Source: Sciurus carolinensis
Lineage: Eukaryota > Chordata > Mammalia > Rodentia > Sciuridae
Direction of reading: 5' to 3'
NCBI RefSeq assembly: GCF_902686445.1
Contig: NC_062222.1
Coordinates: forward strand, 38,253,792 to 38,317,791
Length of the DNA: 64,000 nucleotides
Part shown: positions 46,918 through 56,947 of the stretch, one piece after another
How the letters are laid out: the number at the start of each line of letters is the position of its first letter
Numbering within the stretch: position 1 is the stretch's first letter
Program-made: the position numbers and the translations under genes
Notes under the pieces: model-generated
What the model was told of the DNA's origin: nothing
The model's database searches: none
Seen by the model: only the letters and a program-made list of their open reading frames with translations

Positions 46918-49755
46918 CTCATTTTCATTGAAATCCATTATTGAAACTGTTTACAAACGTTCACTTTGAGTTAAACAGTTCTTGGCCTATGTATACAAAG
47001 CAAAGTTGAGGAATTTTTTAAATTTACTGTGCTAGCTATAACCCTGCAAGATAGGAAAACCAAACTTTGGGAGAAAATTGGGAATGATGGGTAGAGAAAA
47101 TACCCAAAGTTTAATAAATCCATTAGTGAAACTGTTAAAAAAAAAAAAAACATTCAATTTGTGTGCAACTTTTCTGTGCCTGCATATAGAAAGCAGCACA
47201 TTTGAGGAATATGTTAATTTACTGTGCTACTAGTCAACCCAGTAATATAGAAACACCATATATTGTGAGAAAAGTATGAACAATGGGCATAGAATATACC
47301 CAACGTTTCACTGAAATCCATTAGTGACATTGTTTAAAGGGTTCAATTTGAGTACAGCTATTCTCCACCTGCATACTGATAGCACAGTTGAGGAATTTGG
47401 TAATTTACTGTGCTCCCAGTGAACAATGCAATGTAGGAACACCAAAGTTTGTGAGAAAATTTGGACTGATGGTCAGAGGTAATACCCAAGATTTCATTGA
47501 AATCCACTGGTGAAACTGTTCAAAAACTTTCACTTTGAGTGCAGGTATTCTCAGCCTATGTTTAGAAAACACAGTTGAAGTATTTGTTAATTTATTGTGC
47601 TACTTTGTGAACCCTGCATGATAGGGACACCAAACTGAGGAAGAAATTTGGGAATGTTGGGTAGAATAAATACACAACTTTTCATTGAATTCCATTATAA
47701 AGTTTTTATAAATTTTCACTTTGAGTGCAATTATTATCGATCTATATATAGAATACACTGTTTAGGAATTTTTTCATTTACTGTACTAGGTGATGAACTC
47801 TGCAAGATAGGAACACCAAAGGTTGGGAGAAACTTGGGAATGATGGGAAGAGAAAATACTCAGGGTTTCATTGAAATCCACGAGCGACACTGTTTAGAAA
47901 TGTACACTTTGAGTGCGGCTATCCAGGCCTTTGTATAGAAAGCAATTGAGGAATTTGTTAATTTACTGTACTAGCTGGTGAAGATAGAAAAACCAAACTT
48001 TGGAAGAAAAGCGGAAATGATGGGTAGAGAAAGTCTACAAGTTTTCATTGAAATCCCTAGTGAAATTGTTTAGAAACATTCAATTTGAGTGCAGGATTCT
48101 TGGCCTGCATATAAGAAGCACATTTGAGGATTATGTTAATTTACTGGACTACCAGTGAACCCTGCAAGTTAGAAACACCAAACATTGGGAGAAAAGTAAG
48201 ATGATAGGTAGAAAAAAATCATCCAATGTTTCATTGAATTCCACTAGTAAAACTATTTGAAAATGTTCACTTTGACAGTAGCAATTCTCAGACTATGTAT
48301 AGAAAGCACAGTTGAGGAATTTGTTAATTTACTATGCAAGCCAGTGATCCTCCAAGATAGGAACAACAAACATTGGGAGAAAAGTCGGAATGATGGATAG
48401 AGAAAATACCTAGTTTTATTGAAATCCATTAGTGAAACTGTTCAAAAAAAAAAAAGAGTTCAATATTTGTGCAGCTATTCTCCGCCTGCATAGAGAAAGC
48501 ACACTTGAGGAATGTTAACTTACTGTGCTACTGGTGAACCCTGCAAGATAGGAACACCAAACATTGGGAGAAAAGTGGAAATGATGGGTAGAGAAAATAC
48601 CAAAAGTTTCATTTACATCCATTAGTGAAACTGTTAAAAATGTTCAATTTGAATGCAACTATTCTCCACCTGCATATAGAAAGCACATTTGAGGAATATG
48701 GTAATTTACTGTGCTACTGGTGTACCCTGAAAGATGGAAACACCAAATATTGGGAGAAAAGTAAGAATGATGGGTAGAGAAAATATCCAAGGTTTCATTG
48801 AAATCCAATAGTGAAAATATTTAAAAATGTTCAATTTGTGTGCATTCTCCACCTGCATATACATAGTATAGTTGAAGAGTTTGATAATTTACTTTGCTAC
48901 TGATGAACACTGAAAGATAGGAACACCAATGTTTTGGAGAAAATTGGGACTGATGGACAGAGAAAATAGGCAAGGTTTCATTGAAATGCACTAGTGAAAC
49001 TGTTTAAAAATGTTCACTTTCAGTGCAGTTATTATTGGCCTACATATAGAAAGCACAGTTGAGGAATTTGTTAACTTACTGTACTAGCTGGGGAACCCTA
49101 CAAGAAAGGAAAACCAAATATTGGAATAAAAGTGAAAATGATGGAAAGAGAAAATACTCAAGGTTATATTGAAATCCATAGTGAGACTCTTTAAAAACAT
49201 TCATTAGAGTGCTGCTGTTTTTAGATAGAACAGTTGAGGAATTCAATAATTTACTGTTTTATTGGTGAACCCTGCAAGATAAAAACACTAAATTTGGGGA
49301 AAAAATTGGAATTATGGGAAGAGAAAATCACCAGGATTTCATTGAAATCCATTATTGAAACTGTATAACAACATTCACTTTGAGTGTAGTTATTCTCCAA
49401 CTATGTATAGAAAGCATAGTTGAGGAATTTGTTAATTTACTATGCTAACCGGTGAACCCTGCAATATAGAAACACCAAACATTGGTAGAAAAGTAAGAAT
49501 TATGGACAGAAAAAAATACCCATGTCTTATTTAAATCCATTAGTGAAAGTATTTAAAAACGTTCAATTTCATTGCAGTTATTTTCCCCCTGCATACACAA
49601 AGCACAGTTGAGTAATTTGTTAATTTACTGTGCTAGCCAGTAAACCCTGCAATATAGGAACAACAAACTTTGGGAGAAAAGGGTGAATGATAGGTAGAAG
49701 AAATACACAGCTTTTCATTCAATTCCATTAGTGAAACTTTAAAAATGTTCACTTT
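46918..49755. repeat. Satellite array B (185-bp monomer), first block
   Basis: Monomers of about 185 bp read ggtttcattgaaatccatta, gtgaaactgtttaaaaacgt, tcactttgagtgcagctatt, ctcggcctgcatatagaaag, cacagttgaggaatttgtta, atttactgtgctagc, gaaccctgcaagataggaac, accaaactttgggagaaaag and tgggaatgatgggtagagaa. They share the cores tttcattgaaatccatt, gtgggaatga and agaaaatacc with both half-units of array A. About 15 monomers; no gene. Confidence 0.92.
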
Positions 49756-49919
49756 GGTGGAATGAGATATACATCATTACCGTATGTACATGTATGATTA
49801 CATGAATGGTATGAATCTACATTGCGTACAACCATAGAAACAAAATGATGTACCCCATTCATGTACAATGAATCAAAATGCAGTCTGTAAAAAAAAAAAT
49901 CTAAATAAAAAAAATTTTT
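49756..49919 (+). mobile_element. Short LINE-1 3'-end insertion
   Basis: About 164 bp with an A-rich tail, flanked by the 13-bp duplication aaatgttcacttt (49743-49755 and 49920-49932). The body (acatgtatgattacatgaat, ggtatgaatctacat, gtacaatgaatcaaaatgca) looks like the 3' end of another squirrel L1 subfamily. It is 5'-truncated and has no coding content. Confidence 0.75.
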
Positions 49920-50880
49920 AAATGTTCACTTTAACTGCAACTATTCTCAGCCTGCATATAGAAAGCACATTTAAGGACTATGTTAATTTACTGTGGTACA
50001 GGTAAAACGTGCAAAATAGAAATGCCAAATTTTGGGAGAAAAGTGGGCATGATGGGAAGAGAAAATACCTAAGGTTTCACTGAAATCCAATAGTAAAACT
50101 GTTTAAAAACGTTCATTTTGAGTACAGCTATTCTCTGCCTGCTTATAGAAAACAGTGAGGAGTTTGTTAATTTACTGTGCTATGGGTGAACCCTGCAAGA
50201 CAGAAACACCAAACTGGGAGAAAAGTGAGAATGACAGTTAGAGAAAATACCCAGGATTTCATTGAAATCCATTAGTGAAACATTTTAAATACTTTCACTT
50301 TGAGTGCAGCTATTCTTGGTCCCTAAATAGAAATCACAGTTGAGAAATTTGTTAATTTATTGTGCTAGCAGGTGAACCCTGCAAGATAGGAACATGAAAA
50401 ACTGGAAGAAAAATGGGAATGATGGGTAGAGAAAATACCCAAACTTTCATTGAAATCCATTAGTGAAACTGTTTAAAAACGTTCAATTTGAGTGCAAATA
50501 TTTTCTGCCTGTGTATAGAAAGCACATTTGAGGCATATATTAATTTACTGTGCTAGCTGATCAACCTTGCAGGAAACAAACACCAAACATTGGGAGATAA
50601 GTGGGAAAGATGGGTAGAGAAAATACCCAAAGTTTAATGAAATCCATTAGTGAAACTGTTCAAATTCCTTCAATTTGATTGCAGCTATTCTCTACCTGTA
50701 TATACATAGCACAGTTGTGGAATTTGTTAATTTACTGTGCTAACAGTGAACCGTGAAAGATAGAATCAAAAAAATTTGGGAGAAATGTGGGACTAATAGG
50801 AAGAGAAAATACCCAAGGTTTCAATGAAACCCACTTGTGAAACTGTTTAAAAACATTCACATTGAGTGCAGCTATTCTCA
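49920..50880. repeat. Satellite array B, second block
   Basis: About five 185-bp monomers, ending within the monomer segment gagtgcagctattctcagac, where the CASD1 retrocopy begins. Confidence 0.9.
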
Positions 50881-51261
50881 GACATCGGAAGAATAAGCCA
50901 TGTACCGATTTGGAAAGTGGAGAGGAAAAGAAAAATATTATCAATAACTCTGCATCTCCATTAGAAATACTTTTGCAGTCTTTCTGCAAACTTGGTCTGA
51001 TTATGGCTTATTTCTACATGTGCGACCGTGCAAATCTGTTTATGAAGGAAAACAAGTTTTACACACATTCATCTTTCTTTATTCCAATTATCTACATCTT
51101 GGTTTTGGGAGTATTTTACAATGAAAATACTAAAGAGACTAAAGTATTAAATAGAGAACAAACAGATGAATGGAAGGGCTGGATGCAACTTGTGATTTTG
51201 ATTTATCATATCTCTGGAGCAAGTACTTTTTTGCCTGTGTACATGCATATTCGAGTTCTGG
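50881..51261 (+). pseudogene. CASD1: CASD1 processed retrocopy, 5' part of retained coding region
   Basis: CASD1 is the Golgi sialic acid O-acetyltransferase, which moves acetyl from acetyl-CoA to sialic acid. This intron-less copy begins inside the CDS at RKNKPCTDLESGEEKKN. It contains the first membrane spans of the C-terminal multi-pass domain (LGLIMAYFYMCDRANLFMKE, FFIPIIYILVLGVFY). The N-terminal luminal catalytic domain is absent, so it could not be an active enzyme. The frame is open to RVLV at 51261, where ERV-C is inserted. The frame open from 50862 begins in satellite and has no authentic start. Confidence 0.93.
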
Positions 51262-51615
51262 TGTCGCTCTCGCCAGCAAGAACGACCCGGGGACGTGATG
51301 GGTGGCAAACTTCTTTATTAACAGCAGCTTCTTCTTCCTCCTTTAGGGAAGTTATTGTCACTTATATAGGTTATATCAACTAATTAGAATATTCATGATA
51401 TGTGGGGAGAAGATAGACGTATATGGGTATAACTTGAAGCACCTAAGAATCACGCAAGAATCATGCAGAGGCCCTGACCAATTACTGAGACTTCCTCAAG
51501 GTGAAGTTAGTTGTATACGTGCAGAATAGCAGTTTTTCAACCGCACTGGCAGCTTGCCAGGCACCATCTTGGCCAGGCTCCACCTAGGGCCAGGGGTCCG
51601 GCCAAAACCCCGACA
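51262..51615 (-). repeat. ERV-C 3'LTR
   Basis: 354 bp with TG at 51262 and CA at 51615. On the minus strand it has a TATA-like tatataag (51361-51368) and an AATAAA signal (51314-51319), in the order expected for U3 and R. It differs from 55584-55937 at three transitions. Confidence 0.95.
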
Positions 51616-51640
51616 GTTCCCCCTTTTTTCTTTTAAAAGA
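51616..51640 (-). promoter_or_regulatory. ERV-C polypurine tract
   Basis: The minus strand reads aaaagaaaaaagggggaac immediately upstream of the 3'LTR, a typical plus-strand primer tract. Confidence 0.85.
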
Positions 51641-51772
51641 AAAGCTCGGGACCAAGCCTGTCTTAGGCGGAGTGGTCAACTACCATCCTTACCCGTCATC
51701 GGATAACTGTAGAGCATGCTACAGCTCCTGTCTTAGGTCAGTACGGAGTCACCGCCTTCCTTACCCGTCTGG

Positions 51773-52525
51773 TCAATGGTCCAGCCTCGCGAGCCACACT
51801 TGTGGGGAGCAGCCGGCCTCTAGGGCAGCCATGGCCTGATGGAAGATGATACGATCTCTCGCTTGACTCTGGCGCACACGCATGATAGTGCGTGAGAGGA
51901 AGATAACAGCAATGATCATAAGCATGCATAATGCTCCCGTACCAGCCCACTGTTTAATAAAACTGAAAGAAGAGGATAACCAATTTAGCACTTCAGACAT
52001 TGGAGCTACATCAACTCTAGTAGCATTAAGGCTAACAATTTGAGATCTAAGAATAGTTGTAAGATTATCAAATTCATAAGACCGGTTAGCGCGTAACTGA
52101 ACAGACAAGCTTCTAGACAAATTTGCTGCATAGTTGAAGTTATGGTAAGCTACAGGTGTAACGCACAGTCCCGCCAGATGATAAATACATCCCACGTTTA
52201 ACAGTTCCTGTAAAATGTCCATTTGTTTTTGAAGTAAGTCCACTCGCTGGTTCACTAAAAGAATCCCTGCTTTGAAGTGTTGATCCACTGTCTGTTGAGT
52301 AGATAAGGCAGTAGCAGTCTGTTGAACCACCTTATTGATTGTGGCTGTAGATTGTACAGACGTAGTTAAGGCTACAGCTACCGCAGTGGCTGCTGCCGCT
52401 GATGTAACTATGGCGGTAATGACTGCTGCGGTGATTCCAAAGTCTCTCTTGTTTTTAGAAAGCAATACTGGCAATTCATCATCTGTAACATAGACTGGGA
52501 CTGGTAGGAAGGTAGGAACACACAT
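51773..52525 (-). CDS. ERV-C env frame, transmembrane subunit only (250 aa)
   Basis: Open frame of 250 codons matching a betaretrovirus-type Env transmembrane subunit. Near residues 23-28 is a basic furin-like site, SKNKR. It is followed by an alanine-rich hydrophobic fusion-peptide-like stretch (about 29-55), a heptad-rich ectodomain with a cysteine pair (about 70-190), and a membrane span near GALCMLMIIAVIFLS (about 198-216), then a short tail. The surface subunit is missing apart from a few residues. An upstream stop near 52556 precedes the frame, and the ATG at 52525 is probably not a natural start. No functional Env can be expected. Confidence 0.8.
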   Translation of the reverse strand: MCVPTFLPVPVYVTDDELPVLLSKNKRDFGITAAVITAIVTSAAAATAVAVALTTSVQSTATINKVVQQTATALSTQQTVDQHFKAGILLVNQRVDLLQKQMDILQELLNVGCIYHLAGLCVTPVAYHNFNYAANLSRSLSVQLRANRSYEFDNLTTILRSQIVSLNATRVDVAPMSEVLNWLSSSFSFIKQWAGTGALCMLMIIAVIFLSRTIMRVRQSQARDRIIFHQAMAALEAGCSPQVWLARLDH

Positions 52526-52939
52526 TAAGTCTGTCAGTAGGAACCTAGAAGCATTTTAACATTGAGAGCACAAATCTGAAGTACAATTGAAAGAAGCAGT
52601 TGTTTTGTTACATAGTTGAACTGTTCCTCCTAAGAGACTAAAAAGAGGTTGTAAGTTAGTTTATTCCGTGGAAACACACAAACTGAGCCGTAGCTCCAGT
52701 AAAGCACCGGGTTACCCTTATTTCCCAGAGTTAAAAAACCCCAAACAAAGAGACAAAGAGAAAGTTTATCTTTAGGGGACCTGAAGGTCTCCTCTATTCC
52801 CCCTTTTTGTTTATAAAGAGTATTTTTGAGGGTGAGATGTGTATGTTCGACAATACTTTGTTTTTGTGGGTTATAAGGTACATCTGTGGTTAGAGTTATT
52901 TTAATTTTAGTGAGGAATTGGTTTTTACCAATTTTAGTT

Positions 52940-53323
52940 TTTAGAGAAAAATTTAGACTTTATAACGTAGTACAATTTTTAACAGTTGCTTAACCATAAT
53001 TGTATAAACCCCTATTTTTAAGACAAATTGTTCTAAAGGATAAAACTTAATAGACACAAAGTTAAGAGTAAATTAGTGTTTCTAAGAAATCCTTGTCATT
53101 TTATCATGTCCTTTTACCATGTAGATTAAACTTTGGTTTATATCAACACATTAGTATTTTACCTTAGGAAAAATCTTAAATAGCTTTAGCTGTTTTACAT
53201 ACATACAACCAACTTAGTTACACACAGACTTGTTGAAACTTATCTTTTGTTATACACAGACTTTTTTATCCAGAAACATTTCCTTTTACCTTTTACTAAA
53301 TATATTTCTATACCCAGAACCTT

Positions 53324-53362
<39 letters not shown>

Positions 53363-54410
53363 TTTTTTATCTGTTGACACCTTTTTGTTCACATTTTGAA
53401 ACAACTCTTATGAAATTTCTGAATTTAGATAAATCACCCTATTTTAATAAGATTAAATATTTTGTTGTTTATAGTACCCTTAATTGAAACACAGTTGAAA
53501 CTTTTGGGACCCTTTATATATAGAATTCCACTTGTTAGGACATAACTTTTAGTAACCTTGTTTTTGGTTTAGTGATGACACAAAGCAAGTTTAAACCCTT
53601 TTTATTTACCAACCTATGAAAACACCAATAATGTTTAAGTATGTTACCCCATGTAATTTAAGGAGTTAAAAGTACTTGATGTTATTTAACAATTAGCATT
53701 TTAACCTTGTAAATTAACCAGACGTCTCTACAAACACATTTGAGTAATCCCATACATGTCAACTCCAATTTATTTATTTTATAAAAACCAAGATATCAGA
53801 CAAGTGTCCTGAACAGGATCCGTTGCCTCTTTCCTGCTGAAGAAAAGTCCTAGAAGCAATTGATATTAGACATTGTTTAACATTAACATTTCATTAGTTT
53901 GACCACCTGGAGACTTGTAAGTTATTTTTAAAGATATTTTACTTTCATTAGTTTGCCCAATTTAAATTGAACCTTTTTTAAATCACGTGAATAAAAGTAT
54001 TTGGATCCATTTTTAAATTTTAATTTAAAGAGCGCTCAGTTTTGACAAAACATGACATTAGACAGTACAACATAACACATAACACAAAATCAAAGGCCTT
54101 GTAACTTTATAGGTAAATGTTCATTGCAATGAAACAGCTGTTCAAAAACTCTAGTTGAATAAAAAATAGAACTGATCAAAAAAAAATCATTAACCTAGGT
54201 ATGCAAGATCAAAATTATGAGCTCAAAAATACAGCATTAAAGAAAAAACAAAACAAGAATCCTGAAGAATAAGTTAGTTTTTTGTAGCGGCCCAGGAGTT
54301 TAAAACGGACACTTCTCTTTTTTTTTTTTTTTTTTCTTTTTTTTCTTATCTTCAGGCTACCCCCCTTTTCTCCTTGAGACGCTGTAGTTACATTCCAATG
54401 GCTTCAGCAA
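52940..54410 (-). repeat. Non-coding block shared with ERV-B (copy in ERV-C)
   Basis: AT-rich sequence without long frames, occupying the place of pro-pol between gag and env. It aligns with 41805-43310 of ERV-B in the same orientation relative to the provirus. It contains an expanded TTTA microsatellite that ERV-B lacks. Confidence 0.8.
53323..53368. repeat. TTTA microsatellite
   Basis: About eleven copies of the tetranucleotide ttta inside the non-coding block of ERV-C. It produces an artificial plus-strand frame rich in YLFI repeats. Confidence 0.95.
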
Positions 54411-54660
54411 GGCCAGGCAGGGGGAGGAAGGATTACCCAGGACTTTTTAACCCTTTTTCTTCCTGGTTGAGAAATCAGGTTAGGTTTGAATGCAGAAAAT
54501 CATGAAACAATTATCTCTTACAATATTAAGAATTGATCCAAGACACAAACAAGCCACACAACAAACACAAAAATAACACACCACACACACAATTTGGTAC
54601 CCCTTTACAAATTGAAACTAACTAATTTTATCGGGCAACGAATCTGCCTTTTGTGAACTT

Positions 54661-54760
54661 TTACCGGGCTTTCAGTCTATTAACCTCTCTCTGTTACCGG
54701 GCTTAAAGCCTATTAATCTTTCTCTGTTACCGGGCTTCCTAGCCTTACTTATTTTATTAC
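54661..54760. repeat. 33-bp tandem repeat in ERV-C leader-distal region
   Basis: Units starting ttaccgggctt lie at 54661, 54694 and 54727, with a decayed copy upstream (tcgggcaacg at about 54631). The period is 33 bp. No coding role is visible. Confidence 0.8.
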
Positions 54761-54929
54761 TTTATTGTTTTATTATTTTATTACTTTATTACTTACCACT
54801 TATTTTACCCTTGTCTGTGAAAAATTATTGTTCTTATGAAATTTTTGAATTTAGCCTAGTTTTAGACAGTTCTATTCCTATGATTAAATCTTACAGCACT
54901 AAGAGGTAGTTTACTAGTTTAAACACACA

Positions 54930-54982
54930 AACAAAAGACAGGCGCGCACACGCACACACGCTCACTCACACACGCACACAGT
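54930..54982. repeat. CA-rich simple repeat
   Basis: A run of cacaca, cgcgcacacgc and cactcacacac at the junction between the gag-like region and the non-coding block. Confidence 0.85.
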
Positions 54983-54997
54983 TTGGTACCACTTGAC

Positions 54998-55130
54998 TCG
55001 TCCCTCCTATGGGGAACCTTTTGTGATGAATCGTCCCTCCTCTGGGGAACCTCTTGTGATGAATCGTCCCTCCTCTGGGGAACCTCTTTTTATGACTCGT
55101 CCCTCTTACGGGGATCCTTTTGTGACTCTT
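54998..55130 (-). repeat. 11-codon tandem repeat in ERV-C gag region
   Basis: Units beginning tcgtccctc on the plus strand occur at 54998, 55031, 55064 and 55097, exactly 33 bp apart. In the gag frame on the minus strand each unit encodes 11 residues of the type VPQRRDDSSQ plus one acidic residue. A TAA in the gag-proximal unit ends the matrix frame before the others. Confidence 0.85.
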
Positions 55131-55410
55131 CTTTTACCTTTTTCAATACTTCCTCTCCCTGTGTAACTGCCTTTTGTAAAGCCTCCCGAGGGGAATGCAA
55201 ACAAGTTCTGACTAATGACCAAACTGCTAACGTCCCTGGGAGCGTTACCGGACAGCGCTTTAAATCTTCCCCCGGGTGTTCCCACTGTGGGATAGTTAGC
55301 AATCCTTCCTCCAGAAACCAAGGTGAAATCTCCTCTACCTGCTTTAAAAATGCTTTAAGAATTTCTTTCAAGGGACCTTCCATTCTACATCTAGCAACCT
55401 CGTTCCCCAT
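55090..55410 (-). pseudogene. ERV-C gag, matrix region (106 codons)
   Basis: The minus-strand frame starts at MGNE, where Gly2 fits N-myristoylation of Gag. It contains a matrix-like region (VEEISPWFLEEGLLTIPQW). ERV-A gag carries a similar PWFLEE motif near 12100. It stops at 55090-55092 within the 33-bp repeats. Capsid and nucleocapsid are absent, so this is a truncated Gag. The ATG lies about 150 bases after the primer-binding site, a normal leader length. Confidence 0.8.
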
Positions 55411-55563
55411 TTTTTGAGGAAACTTTAACCTCTCGTTCCTAGGAACTTTATCGCAATCACAATATTCTCGTCTCTAGGAAACCTCCCTGTCCACTGACAG
55501 ATCTGGGTGCACACTTTCACGGATCGTTGCTCACCTCACTCACCTCTCCGCGGCACGTAAGAT

Positions 55564-55581
55564 TCCCGGGTTTCGGCACCA
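55564..55581 (-). promoter_or_regulatory. ERV-C primer-binding site for tRNA-Phe
   Basis: The minus strand reads TGGTGCCGAAACCCGGGA two bases after the 5'LTR. This is the complement of the 3' end of tRNA-Phe, the primer also used by rodent IAP elements. Confidence 0.9.
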
Positions 55582-55583
55582 CT

Positions 55584-55937
55584 TGTTGCTCTCGCCAGCA
55601 AGAACGACCCGGGGACGTGATGGGTGGCAAACTTCTTTATTAACAGCAGCTTCTTCTTCCTCCTTTAGGGAAGTTATTGTCACTTATATAGGTTATATCA
55701 ACTAATTAGAATATTCATGATATGTGGGGAGAAGATAGACGTATATGGGTATAACTTGAAGCACCTAAGAATCACGCAAGAATCATGCAGAGGCCCTGAC
55801 CAATTACTGAGACTTCCTCAAGGTGAAGTTAGTTGTATACGTGCAGAATAGCAGTTTTTCAACCGCACTGGCAGCTTGCCAGGCGCCATCTTGGCCAGGC
55901 TCCACCTAGGGCCAGGGGTCCGGCCGAAACCCCGACA
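55584..55937 (-). repeat. ERV-C 5'LTR
   Basis: 354 bp, matching the other LTR except at three sites (including tgttgc against tgtcgc at the edge). It is followed by the second copy of the ttctgg target duplication. Its transcription would run leftward, antisense to CASD1. Confidence 0.95.
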
Positions 55938-56947
55938 TTCTGGTTGCTGCATATCTGTTTCAGACAGGGTATGGGCATTTCTCATACTTCTGGATCAAAG
56001 GAGACTTTGGAATCCATAGAGTATGTCAGGTCTTATTTCGTCTCAATTTCCTAGTAGTGGTGTTATGTATAGTAATGGATCGACCTTATCAATTCTATTA
56101 CTTTGTTCCCTTGGTCACTGTATGGTTCATGGTCATATATGTTACTTTAGCACTGTGGCCACAAATAATCCAAAAGAGAGCAAACGGAAATTGTTTCTGG
56201 CATTTTGGCTTGCTGTTGAAACTAGCCTTTTTACTGTTATGCATATGTTTTTTGGCATATTCTCAGGGTGCATTTGAGAAGATCTTTTCTCTTTGGCCAT
56301 TGTCCAAGTGTTTTGAACTGAAAGGGAATGTATATGAATGGTGGTTCAGATGGCAGTTAGACCGTTATGTAGTCTTCCATGGAATGCTATTTGCTTTCAT
56401 TTATTTGGCTTTACAGAAGCGTCAAGTACTTTCTGAAGGAAAGGGTGAACCTCTTTTTTCAAACAAAATTTCAAACATTCTATTGTTTATTTCAGTAGTT
56501 TCTTTCTTGACCTATTCCATCTGGGCTAGCAGTTGTAAAAATAAAGCAGAGTGCAATGAGCTCCACCCATCTGTTTCTGTGGTACAGATTTTAGCCTTCA
56601 TCTTAATAAGGAATATCCCTGGATATGCCCGTTCAGTTTACAGTTCATTTTTTGCTTGGTTTGGAAAAATTTCATTAGAGCTGTTTATTTGTCAGTATCA
56701 CATATGGCTGGCAGCTGACACAAGGGGTATTTTGGTACTCATACCCGGAAACCCTATGCTCAACATCATTGTCAGCACTTTCATCTTCGTTTGTGTGGCA
56801 CATGAAATTTCTCAGATCACTAACGATCTTGCACATATTATTATTCCTAAAGATAACTCATCTCTCTTGAAAAGGTTGGCATGTATAGCTGCATTTTTTT
56901 GTGGACTACTCATCTTATCGTCCATTCAAGATAAATCAAGACATTAG
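55938..56947 (+). pseudogene. CASD1: CASD1 processed retrocopy, 3' part of coding region
   Basis: This continues the CASD1 reading frame from the ERV-C insertion point to the normal stop after SSIQDKSRH (56945-56947). About 335 codons are open with no stop or frameshift. They carry the multi-pass C-terminal domain, with spans such as FVPLVTVWFMVIYVTLALW and YVVFHGMLFAFIYLAL. The target duplication lets the frame be followed across the insertion. An ATG at 56057 could start a 296-residue fragment, but there is no promoter evidence and the catalytic domain is absent. Confidence 0.93.

Larger units (their letters stand above)
51262..55937 (-). mobile_element. ERV-C: young, pol-less ERV inserted antisense in the CASD1 retrocopy
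   Basis: Class II ERV of 4676 bp with a 6-bp target duplication ttctgg (51256-51261 and 55938-55943). Its 354-bp LTRs are identical except at three sites. On the minus strand the order is 5'LTR, primer-binding site for tRNA-Phe, gag matrix region, 33-bp repeats, a long AT-rich non-coding block, env transmembrane frame, polypurine tract and 3'LTR. No protease, reverse transcriptase or integrase is seen, so any mobility would depend on proteins in trans. Confidence 0.95.

Noticed and set aside
53230..53487. Plus-strand frame with YLFI repeats
   Set aside because: It is translation of the TTTA microsatellite.
54983..55417. Plus-strand frame of 144 codons with DESSLLWGTSC-type repeats
   Set aside because: It is the antisense of the gag repeats in ERV-C; the minus-strand frame is the biologically sensible one.
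56057..56947. A functional CASD1-derived gene starting at the internal ATG
   Set aside because: The catalytic domain is missing, an antisense ERV splits the copy, and no promoter is visible. It is better described as a retropseudogene.
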